From Spirochaetaceae bacterium (GTDB taxonomy: Bacteria; Spirochaetota; Spirochaetia; B11-G9), in contig JAUVLL010000127.1 in assembly GCA_030600745.1 (NCBI GenBank), positions 1 through 8,436 of the forward strand: a stretch of 8,436 nucleotides of DNA, written 5' to 3'. The translations under genes and the position numbers were made by a program. Of the stretch, positions 1 to 6,010 are shown piece after piece (positions within the stretch are counted from its first letter, which is position 1; every line of letters begins with the position of its first letter). Under the pieces are notes generated by a model. That model searched no databases, was not told the DNA's origin, and saw only the letters and a list, made by a program, of their open reading frames with translations.

Positions 1-687
1 GGTGTTCCGCACAACACTTTTAATGAAGGTCTGCATTTGGGACCTTATCTGGTCCATATCTTCCATGGATATGAAAATATTGAATCTTATTTTAATATTA
101 TTCCATCTGATTTTTCAGAGGCTTTTAAAACTGCAAGAGAAAAGGGCAGCGACTACTTTATTATATTTGATTTTAAAGATACAGATAGATCTTTTTCAAT
201 AGAAGCAAGGATATTTCATTCAGGAACGGGTTCTCTTCTAATGGAAATACCCATTTTTAGAACAGGTAATCAAAAAATAAGTTTGTCCTTGCGAATATTA
301 TCCAGAATTATAAGTGATGAACTTCCAGTATGGGGTAAAATTATTGAAAGAAAATTTAATAAAGTTCTTCTTAATACAGGGAAAATTCAGGGGACAGCAC
401 CGGGTGATGTTTTCCTGGTACTTAGGAAAGAGGACTTTAGTTTGAAAAAAGATAGTATTGGTATTGTTTTTAATCCTGAAGTATTACTTGGGGAAGTTGA
501 GGTCACTAAAACAGATGATCTGATTTCTGAGGGGAAATTAAAGAGATATCATTTTTTTGATCTTATAAATCCTGGTGATTACTTTATCAGAAAAACAAAA
601 TCAATGAATTTACCTGAAAATGGGGGAGAATCGGTTAATCAGAGTATCCAGGTTGATCTTTATAAATCTATTTTAAGTATACCTTAA
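1..687 (+). CDS. C-terminal part of a probable envelope protein with FlgT-like C-terminal beta domain (5' truncated)
   Basis: The reading frame is open from base 1 to a TAA at 685-687, giving 228 residues without a start, so the N-terminus lies outside the window. An internal TTG at 37 could be read as a start, but the frame continues upstream with sensible residues (GVPHNTFNEGLHLGPYLV), so truncation by the window edge is more likely. The first half has an alternating strand/helix look (KGSDYFIIFDF, then SIEARIFHSGTGSLL). It is followed by a helix and, from about residue 122, NTGKIQGTAPGDVFLVLRK, then LLGEVEVTKTDDLISEGKLK and INPGDYFIRK. That pattern (N-x-G-x-x-x-G-x-x-x-GD, then GE-x-x-V, then GD near the end) resembles the C-terminal domain of FlgT and related periplasmic or CsgG/LpoB-like envelope proteins. 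The family assignment is inferred from pattern only. It has its own stop and a promoter follows it, so it is probably not part of the glycolytic transcription unit. Confidence 0.7.
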   Translation, partial: GVPHNTFNEGLHLGPYLVHIFHGYENIESYFNIIPSDFSEAFKTAREKGSDYFIIFDFKDTDRSFSIEARIFHSGTGSLLMEIPIFRTGNQKISLSLRILSRIISDELPVWGKIIERKFNKVLLNTGKIQGTAPGDVFLVLRKEDFSLKKDSIGIVFNPEVLLGEVEVTKTDDLISEGKLKRYHFFDLINPGDYFIRKTKSMNLPENGGESVNQSIQVDLYKSILSIP

Positions 688-691
688 TTTA

Positions 692-721
692 TTGACATTC
701 AGAGATATTTTATCATATATT
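692..721 (+). promoter_or_regulatory. Candidate sigma-70 promoter for the gap operon
   Basis: A perfect -35 hexamer TTGACA lies at 692-697 and TATATT (five of six matches to TATAAT) at 716-721, separated by 18 bp. The predicted transcript would start near 728 and leave a leader of roughly 33 bases before the gap start. It lies in the only non-coding gap upstream of gap, just after the stop codon of the preceding gene. The region is A+T-rich, so a chance -10 is easy to find; the exact -35 makes this more credible. Confidence 0.55.
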
Positions 722-751
722 AGACCCAATACTTGATAGTAATAATAACAT

Positions 752-764
752 GGAGGAAAGTATG
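752..764 (+). promoter_or_regulatory. Ribosome binding site deciding the gap start
   Basis: GGAGG at 752-756 sits 5 bases before the ATG at 762. An in-frame ATG at 750 would overlap this Shine-Dalgarno sequence and would add MEES in front of the family-typical N-terminus MKIAINGFGRIG. The ATG at 762 is therefore the start. Confidence 0.88.
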
Positions 765-1766
765 AAGATAGCAATTAATGGATTTGGCAGAATTGGCAGA
801 AGTGTTTTTAAAGTAGCCTTTGAGAAAGATGGTGTTGATATTGTAGCAATTAATGATATTACAGATCCTAATACTCTTGCTCACCTTTTAAAATATGACT
901 CAAATTATGGAGTTCTTAAGTATTCTGTTGAAGCTAAAAATAATGCAATTATTGTAGATGGAAAAGAAATTAAGGTTTTTGCAGAGAGAGAACCGAAAAA
1001 TCTACCATGGAAGGAACTTGGTGTTGATGTAGCCGTAGAATCAACTGGTATTTTCAGAACTGCAAGTGGTCCCAGAGGTGGATATAAGGATCATATAACA
1101 GCAGGTGCGAAAAAGGTGATTCTTACAGTTCCCGCTAAGGATGAGGTTGATAGAACTATAGTGCTTGGTGTAAATGACTACGATTATAAAGATGGAGATG
1201 TTGCGGTTTCAAATGCATCATGTACTACAAACTGTCTGGCTCCTGTTGCGAAGGTTCTTCAGGATAATTTCGGTATTGTAGAAGGGCTTATGACTACTGT
1301 TCATTCTTATACAAGTGATCAGAGTCTCCATGACGCTCCTCACAGTGACCTTAGACGAGCCAGGGCAGGTGCAGTTTCAATTATCCCAACCACTACAGGT
1401 GCAGCGGCAGCAGTTGGTCTTGTTATACCGGAACTTAATGGTAAACTTAACGGAATGGCTTTAAGAGTTCCTACACCAACCGGTTCTCTGGTGGATCTTA
1501 CTGTCAGGCTGGAAAAGGACCCCGGTATCGAGGAACTTAATGCAGTAATTAAAGCAGCTTCTGAGGGGCCTATGAAAGGATATTTGGAATATACATCAGA
1601 CCCGATAGTTTCTGTGGATATAATTGGTAATCCTCATTCTTCTATTTTTGATTCACTTTCTACAATGAAAATAGGAAAAGGCTTTTTTAAAGTACTATCA
1701 TGGTATGATAATGAATGGGGCTATTCTAACAGAGTAGTGGATTTAGCTCTAAAGATTTCAAAATGA
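762..1766 (+). CDS. gap: Type I glyceraldehyde-3-phosphate dehydrogenase
   Basis: This enzyme oxidises and phosphorylates glyceraldehyde 3-phosphate to 1,3-bisphosphoglycerate with NAD, in the cytoplasm. The protein is 334 residues, the normal length. The Rossmann motif INGFGRIG is at residues 5-12, and the acidic residue after AIN (D32) fits NAD preference. The catalytic cysteine is C154 in SNASCTTNCLAP, and the general base is H181 in TTVHSYTSDQ. The substrate-binding HSDLRRARAGA segment and the C-terminal SWYDNEWGYSNRVVD motif are also present. Residues 95-115 include TGIF followed by a short GPRGGYKDH stretch, longer than in many GAPDHs and reminiscent of the Borrelia protein. The gene heads the glycolytic run: pgk starts 12 bases after its stop. 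The GAPDH call is certain; the spirochaete resemblance is from memory. Confidence 0.98.
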   Translation: MKIAINGFGRIGRSVFKVAFEKDGVDIVAINDITDPNTLAHLLKYDSNYGVLKYSVEAKNNAIIVDGKEIKVFAEREPKNLPWKELGVDVAVESTGIFRTASGPRGGYKDHITAGAKKVILTVPAKDEVDRTIVLGVNDYDYKDGDVAVSNASCTTNCLAPVAKVLQDNFGIVEGLMTTVHSYTSDQSLHDAPHSDLRRARAGAVSIIPTTTGAAAAVGLVIPELNGKLNGMALRVPTPTGSLVDLTVRLEKDPGIEELNAVIKAASEGPMKGYLEYTSDPIVSVDIIGNPHSSIFDSLSTMKIGKGFFKVLSWYDNEWGYSNRVVDLALKISK

Positions 1767-1778
1767 GAAAAATGATTT

Positions 1779-2963
1779 ATGGAAATTAGAACTGTCAGGG
1801 ATCTTGATCTTAAAGATAAAAGATGTCTTGTTCGTGTGGATTTTAATGTCCCTTTAAAAGATGGGGTTATTACAGATGATACGCGTATAAAAGCAGCGTT
1901 GGAAACTTTAAATTATATTTTGGACCAGGATGGAGCATCACTTATAGTGATGAGCCATCTTGGCAGACCAAAGGGTGAAGTTAAAAAAGAGTTCTCTCTC
2001 TCTCTGGTAAGAGGTCGTCTGGAGGAGCTTCTTGGTAGAGATGTAAAAATGGCATCGGATTGTATTGGTGATGATGTAGAATCGCAGGTAGAAACCCTGA
2101 AAGCAGGAGAAGTCCTGCTTTTAGAGAATCTTAGATTTCATAAAGAAGAAACAAAAAATGATCCTGATTTTGCCGAACAATTGTCTTTAAATGGTGATGT
2201 ATATATAAACGATGCATTTGGTACTGCCCATAGAGCTCATGCTTCTACGGAAGGGGTTTCACATTTTTTACCATCCGCAGGTGGGTTCCTTATTGAAAAA
2301 GAGGTAAAATTTTTTGAACCTCTTGTAACAAACCCTGCAAAACCGTTTGTGGCTATAATAGGGGGCGCAAAAGTTTCATCAAAAATAAGTGTGCTGGAGT
2401 CTCTTCTTAAGAATTGCAGTACTCTGATTATTGGTGGAGGAATGGCATATACTTTTTTAAAAGCCAGGGGGTTATCAATAGGTAATTCTCTTGTTGAAGA
2501 AGATTATATTGATACTGCCCTTAATTTAATGAAAAAGGCAGATGAAAGTCATGTACAGGTACTTCTTCCTGTTGATCATATGGCAGCATCTGAATTTTCA
2601 GCTGATGCTGATGCTGTAACTGTTGAAAGTGAAAGTATTCCTGATGGTTTAATAGGTATGGATATTGGTCCAAAAACATTAAAATCGTACAGTGATGTAA
2701 TAAAAGCATCAAAATCTCTTGTTTGGAATGGGCCTTTAGGAGTTTTTGAGTTTGAAAATTTTATAAAAGGAACTCTCGGGGTAGCTGAATTAGTTGCATC
2801 ATGTAAGGGAATTACAGTTGTTGGAGGCGGTGATTCTGTAGCTGCAGTTAATAAATTTGGTTTTGGAGATCGGATAGATCACGTCTCTACAGGGGGAGGT
2901 GCTTCTTTGGAGTACCTTGAAGGAAAAACGCTGCCTGGAATTGCAGCATTAAAGGAGGAGTAG
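1779..2963 (+). CDS. pgk: Phosphoglycerate kinase
   Basis: This cytoplasmic enzyme transfers the acyl phosphate of 1,3-bisphosphoglycerate to ADP, the first ATP-yielding step of lower glycolysis and the direct continuation of the gap reaction. The protein is 394 residues, a usual bacterial length. The N-terminal substrate domain shows DFNVP (21-25), SHLGRPKG (59-66), ENLRF (116-120) and NDAFGTAHRAHAST (144-157). The nucleotide domain shows GGAKVSSKI (195-203), WNGPLGVFE (316-324), GGGDSVAAV (349-357) and TGGGASLE (371-378). The ATG at 1779 lies 12 bases after the gap stop with only a weak purine-rich stretch (GAGAAAAATGA) upstream, so translation may be coupled to gap. The ATG at 1763 is in another frame and stops within nine codons. 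The last codons of pgk contain the strong ribosome binding site of tpiA. Confidence 0.98.
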   Translation: MEIRTVRDLDLKDKRCLVRVDFNVPLKDGVITDDTRIKAALETLNYILDQDGASLIVMSHLGRPKGEVKKEFSLSLVRGRLEELLGRDVKMASDCIGDDVESQVETLKAGEVLLLENLRFHKEETKNDPDFAEQLSLNGDVYINDAFGTAHRAHASTEGVSHFLPSAGGFLIEKEVKFFEPLVTNPAKPFVAIIGGAKVSSKISVLESLLKNCSTLIIGGGMAYTFLKARGLSIGNSLVEEDYIDTALNLMKKADESHVQVLLPVDHMAASEFSADADAVTVESESIPDGLIGMDIGPKTLKSYSDVIKASKSLVWNGPLGVFEFENFIKGTLGVAELVASCKGITVVGGGDSVAAVNKFGFGDRIDHVSTGGGASLEYLEGKTLPGIAALKEE

Positions 2964-2969
2964 AAAATG
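2952..2969 (+). promoter_or_regulatory. Strong tpiA ribosome binding site embedded in the end of pgk
   Basis: AAGGAGG at 2952-2958 is a near-complete anti-16S match, lies inside the last codons of pgk and is 8 bases from the tpiA ATG at 2967. It is the strongest Shine-Dalgarno sequence in the window. Ribosomes finishing pgk at 2963 would cover it, so the two genes are probably translationally coupled. Confidence 0.8.
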
Positions 2970-3716
2970 CGTATTTCATATATGGCCGGTAACTGGAAAA
3001 TGAATTATACCAGATCAGAGGCTCTTTCTCTTGTAAAAGAACTTCTTGATAATGGTAGTTTTAAGAATAAAATTCTTATCGCACCACCTTTTACTGTGCT
3101 GGAAGCAGTAGCAGGAGCTGTTAAAGGTACAGATTTAATTTTAGGTGCTCAGAATATGTCTACTAATGAATCAGGAGCTCATACTGGTGAAATATCACCT
3201 TTGATGCTTAAGGATTTAGGTGTTAAGGCAGTTATCCTGGGACATTCAGAAAGAAGATCTATCTATGGTGAAACTGACAAAATAGTAAATACTAAAATAC
3301 ACTTAGCACTGAAACACTCACTTGATGTTATTTTTTGTATTGGTGAAACACTGGAAGAGAGGGAAAGTGGTTTGGCTGAAAAAATAGTTGCAAATCAGGT
3401 TATAGAAGGATTAAAGGATATATCCGAAAATGAACTTGAATCCATTACTATTGCATATGAACCTGTATGGGCGATTGGTACAGGGAAAACTGCAACCCCT
3501 GAAGATGCAGATGATATTCATAAAGTTATTCGAAAAAAGATCGGTGAATTGTACAGTAAAGAAGCAGCAGAAAACATTATTATTCAATATGGAGGTTCCG
3601 TTAAGCCTTCAAATGTTAAGGAATTAATGGCAAAACCCAATATTGATGGTGCACTTGTAGGTGGTGCTGCCTTGAAAGCAGAAACCTTTATTCCAATTAT
3701 GGAATATAATAAATAG
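2967..3716 (+). CDS. tpiA: Triose-phosphate isomerase
   Basis: This enzyme interconverts dihydroxyacetone phosphate and glyceraldehyde 3-phosphate and so feeds the GAPDH encoded two genes upstream. The protein is 249 residues, typical for the single-domain TIM barrel, which acts as a cytoplasmic dimer. All three catalytic residues are visible: K11 in AGNWKMN, H93 in LGHSERR and E165 in AYEPVWAIGTG. The flexible loop 6 follows E165 (PVWAIGTGKTA, about 166-176), and the phosphate-binding loops YGGSVKP and GALVGGAAL lie near the C-terminus. It starts 3 bases after pgk behind the strong Shine-Dalgarno sequence. I see nothing odd in it. Confidence 0.98.
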   Translation: MRISYMAGNWKMNYTRSEALSLVKELLDNGSFKNKILIAPPFTVLEAVAGAVKGTDLILGAQNMSTNESGAHTGEISPLMLKDLGVKAVILGHSERRSIYGETDKIVNTKIHLALKHSLDVIFCIGETLEERESGLAEKIVANQVIEGLKDISENELESITIAYEPVWAIGTGKTATPEDADDIHKVIRKKIGELYSKEAAENIIIQYGGSVKPSNVKELMAKPNIDGALVGGAALKAETFIPIMEYNK

Positions 3717-3740
3717 TTACGGGCTTATGGAGAAATATAA

Positions 3741-4079
3741 ATGGCGATAATTGAAACATTAATTTTAGTAATTTTTGTGGTAAGTGCAATTCTACTCATA
3801 ATAATAGTTATGATGCAGGATGAACAGGGTGATGGTCTCGGGGGTATATTCGGCGGAGGAAGCGGAGCAGCCTTTGGTTCAAGATCCGGGAATATTTTAA
3901 CAAAAACAACATCAATTATTGGTGCAATTTTTATTTTAAGTTCTTTTGGCAGTGCATGGATAAATAGAACTCCGGCTGCAGGTGATATTCTTGGGGTAGC
4001 AAGAGAGCAGTCTGTTGATAGTACATCTGAGTGGTGGAATCAGCCTGTTGAGACTGAAACAACCAACTCAGCAGAATAA
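3741..4079 (+). CDS. secG: Preprotein translocase subunit SecG
   Basis: SecG is the small integral membrane partner of SecYE in the inner-membrane Sec translocon and assists SecA-driven export. The 112-residue protein has the expected plan. A first membrane segment spans about residues 3-25 and ends in IVMMQ. A glycine-rich cytoplasmic loop follows at about 30-50 (GDGLGGIFGGGSGAAFGS). After NILTKTT comes a second membrane segment at about 56-75. The tail (76-112) is polar and rich in Ser, Thr and Glu, with no recognised motif. GGAGA at 3729-3733 lies 7 bases before the ATG. Its position 24 bases after tpiA matches the gap-pgk-tpiA-secG order I recall from Borrelia; secG is also often near glycolytic genes elsewhere. 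Confidence 0.95.
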   Translation: MAIIETLILVIFVVSAILLIIIVMMQDEQGDGLGGIFGGGSGAAFGSRSGNILTKTTSIIGAIFILSSFGSAWINRTPAAGDILGVAREQSVDSTSEWWNQPVETETTNSAE

Positions 4080-4097
4080 GTTTAAGTTGGGGAAATT

Positions 4098-4508
4098 ATG
4101 AGAGTTGCGGTAGTTTTTTTCTCTGATAATAAGAATAATAAATTAGCGAATTTATCCAATTCACTGGCTGAAGGGATAAGATCTCAGGGGCATCAGGTGG
4201 ACGTTATAGACGCTTACCTGAATGCCGATGCTAAGCTGTCTACTTATAATTATATTGCAATAGGTGCTTTTTCATTAACAATATTTGGGGGTAAAATCCC
4301 CTTGAAAATCACATCATTTCTAAGTAATTCAGGATTAATTAGAGGTAAGAGATCATATGCTTTCCTAAGTCGGGGTGGTCTAAGATCCCAGAAATCCTTA
4401 AAAATGCTTATGGATGCTATGGAGCATGAAGGTATGTTTTTAAAAAAATCGGATATCCTTGCCACAACTCAGGAAGCTGAAATTATTGGAAAAAAATTAC
4501 ACATATAA
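4098..4508 (+). CDS. Small flavodoxin-fold protein without a clear FMN phosphate loop
   Basis: The 136-residue protein starts with a hydrophobic strand and helix (MRVAVVFFSDNKNNKLANLSNSLAEGI). A second strand follows (HQVDVIDAY), then YNYIAIGAFSL and FGGKIPLKITSFL at about 51-76. The block after GKRSYAFLSRGGLRSQ (about 83-98) is typical of the loop and helix after the fourth strand in flavodoxins, and MEHEGMFLKKSDI follows. This order fits a flavodoxin-like fold of near-flavodoxin length. The first loop, SDNKNNKLAN, does not match the usual T/S-x-T-G-x-T phosphate-binding pattern, so FMN binding and electron transfer are uncertain. GGGGA at 4089-4093 precedes the ATG. It lies 18 bases after secG and 31 bases before the secreted chaperone gene. 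There is no signal peptide, so it is probably cytoplasmic. Its specific function is unknown. Confidence 0.72.
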   Translation: MRVAVVFFSDNKNNKLANLSNSLAEGIRSQGHQVDVIDAYLNADAKLSTYNYIAIGAFSLTIFGGKIPLKITSFLSNSGLIRGKRSYAFLSRGGLRSQKSLKMLMDAMEHEGMFLKKSDILATTQEAEIIGKKLHI

Positions 4509-4529
4509 TAAAATGCAACAAACATTTTC

Positions 4530-4542
4530 GGAGTTTAGAATG
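4530..4542 (+). promoter_or_regulatory. Ribosome binding site deciding the chaperone gene start
   Basis: GGAG at 4530-4533 is 6 bases before the ATG at 4540. In-frame ATGs exist upstream at 4459 (inside the preceding gene) and 4513. Using them would put charged and polar residues in front of the signal peptide that begins MKRIILLLIF. The ATG at 4540 is the best start. Confidence 0.82.
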
Positions 4543-5580
4543 AAACGAATAATCTTGTTATTAATATTCGCACAAATAGTTGTAATGTCTTATGCAGATA
4601 TGCTGAGTGAACCTCTTGTTTCTATAAATTTGATCAGACCTGAAATGATAACATCACAGGAAGTTGACGAACAGATATCATTATACAATAAACAGCTTAT
4701 TGCGAAAGGTCTGCCTCAAAAAAATATAGAAAGATCAGATATGCTGGATTCGATGATTTCATCTGTACTAATTGCTCAGGCAGCTGAGAAATCCGGTATT
4801 AAGATCTCCGAAAGTGATATTAATAGAATTATTAAGGCTCAGAAAAAGAGTGCAGAAGCTCAGCTACATCAAAGAATAAGTGACAATCAGTTTAAGCAGT
4901 TAATTATCAATCAAACCAATGGTAGTTGGGATCTATACATAAAGGGTATCAGTGAGCAGCTGTTACAGCAGTCTTACATTACTCAAAACAAGAAATCGTT
5001 TTTTAACAGTATTAGTATACCTACAAGTGAAGAAATTGAGATAAAATACAAAGAAAATATGCAACTCTTTTTTAATACTGAATATCTAAGAGTAAGTATG
5101 ATATTTATTCCTGTACTGAATAAAAACCAGGAAGCAAGTGCTGCAGCAAGAACCAGGCTTGAAAAAGCATATAACGAACTTAAAAATGGTAATATTAGTT
5201 TTGATGATGCTGTTTTAAAATATTCCGAAGAAGAGAATATTAAGTATAGGGGCGGAGATATTGGATATGTTGGCAGGGATAATAGTAATTTAAAGATGCA
5301 GCTTGGGAAAGTATTTTTTAATAAAATGTTTAAACTTTCTGAAAATGAGATATCTGATGTTTTAGAATCAAATTCAGGTTTTCATATTTTAAAGATAACA
5401 GAAAAAATTGAACCAGGACTTCTCACCCTTGATGATAAAATTAAACCGGACAGCAATATTCCTGTCAGAGATTATATAAAAAACGGCATACTTCAGGAAA
5501 GACAGCAGATTGCACTTGAGAAAGCCCTGAAAGAAATCAACCTGGAATTGAGACAACAGGCAGAAATAATATATTTTTAG
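4540..5580 (+). CDS. Secreted SurA-like peptidyl-prolyl isomerase/chaperone (parvulin domain)
   Basis: The 346-residue protein starts with a signal peptide: K2 and R3, a hydrophobic core (IILLLIFAQIVVM), and a likely cleavage after SYA at residue 19. There is no lipobox cysteine, so it should be soluble in the periplasm. Residues about 28-155 are helical with SurA N-domain character: INLIRPEMITSQEVDEQI, then SDMLDSMISSVLIAQAAEKSGI and SESDINRIIKAQ. Residues about 181-290 form a parvulin (PPIC) domain with GGDIGYVGRDN (238-248) and SNSGFHILKI (278-287), including the late conserved H282. The usual early histidine of the family (S-H-I-L) is M187 here, so isomerase activity may be weak or lost while chaperone function remains. 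The likely role is folding of outer-membrane or secreted proteins. nusB starts 10 bases downstream. Confidence 0.85.
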   Translation: MKRIILLLIFAQIVVMSYADMLSEPLVSINLIRPEMITSQEVDEQISLYNKQLIAKGLPQKNIERSDMLDSMISSVLIAQAAEKSGIKISESDINRIIKAQKKSAEAQLHQRISDNQFKQLIINQTNGSWDLYIKGISEQLLQQSYITQNKKSFFNSISIPTSEEIEIKYKENMQLFFNTEYLRVSMIFIPVLNKNQEASAAARTRLEKAYNELKNGNISFDDAVLKYSEEENIKYRGGDIGYVGRDNSNLKMQLGKVFFNKMFKLSENEISDVLESNSGFHILKITEKIEPGLLTLDDKIKPDSNIPVRDYIKNGILQERQQIALEKALKEINLELRQQAEIIYF

Positions 5581-5590
5581 CAGGAACAAT

Positions 5591-6010
5591 ATGAGTTCAC
5601 GTAGAAAAGCACGTATACTTGCATTTCAGACATTATTCAGTAAAGACTTTAATAATATAAGCGTTGAAGATCTTATTCGATTTGACTGGATGGATGAAGA
5701 AAGATTAAACAACTATGATGATGAAACAATTACATTTGCAAAATTACTCATTATAGGAACTTTGGAAAATCTCGAAGATATTGACAGTGCAATTAAGAAA
5801 CAATTAAAAAGCTGGGATTTCAACCGTATTGTAAAGGTTGAACTGGCTATACTTCGAATTAGTGTTTATTCTATTTTTTATCAAAAAGATATACCTACTG
5901 CAGTAACAATAAATGAAGCAATTGATATTGCTAAAGACTACGGCAGTGATGAAGCATACCGCTTTATTAACGGTGTCCTGGATGGAATAAGAAAAGCTAG
6001 AAATTTATGA
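5591..6010 (+). CDS. nusB: Transcription antitermination factor NusB
   Basis: NusB binds boxA RNA together with S10 (NusE) and supports antitermination and processing of rRNA transcripts in the cytoplasm. The protein is 139 residues, the family norm, and all-helical in appearance. It begins SSRRKARILAFQTLF (residues 2-16), the conserved basic first helix. The C-terminal half has the signature run KSWDFNRIVKVELAILRISVY split across 73-93, then IPTAVTINEAIDIAKDYG (101-118) and RFINGVLDGIRK (124-135). AGGA at 5582-5585 is 5 bases upstream of the ATG. It is preceded closely by the chaperone gene and overlaps the next gene by four bases. In Borrelia, as I remember it, nusB also lies next to a SurA-like gene and near map. 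The pairing may therefore be an old spirochaete arrangement. Confidence 0.96.
   Translation: MSSRRKARILAFQTLFSKDFNNISVEDLIRFDWMDEERLNNYDDETITFAKLLIIGTLENLEDIDSAIKKQLKSWDFNRIVKVELAILRISVYSIFYQKDIPTAVTINEAIDIAKDYGSDEAYRFINGVLDGIRKARNL

Noticed and set aside
1..202. Short + strand frame starting at base 2
   Set aside because: It overlaps the longer open frame from base 1, which has a coherent domain pattern; the short frame is leucine/isoleucine-rich noise.
688..749. Intrinsic terminator after the first gene
   Set aside because: I could not find a G+C-containing stem followed by a T run in this gap; only A+T-rich sequence and the gap promoter are present.
2521..2712. Minus-strand open frame of 63 codons inside pgk
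   Set aside because: It lies wholly within the strongly conserved pgk coding sequence, has a low-complexity His/Gln/Leu composition and has no ribosome binding site; it is a shadow frame.
4287..4301. GGGG-TAAAAT-CCCC hairpin within the flavodoxin-fold gene
   Set aside because: The stem is only 4 bp, lies mid-gene and is not followed by a T tract, so it is not a credible terminator or regulatory element.
4250..4465. Minus-strand open frame of 71 codons opposite the flavodoxin-fold gene
   Set aside because: The + strand frame has a ribosome binding site, a family-like fold pattern and fits the operon; the antisense frame has none of these.
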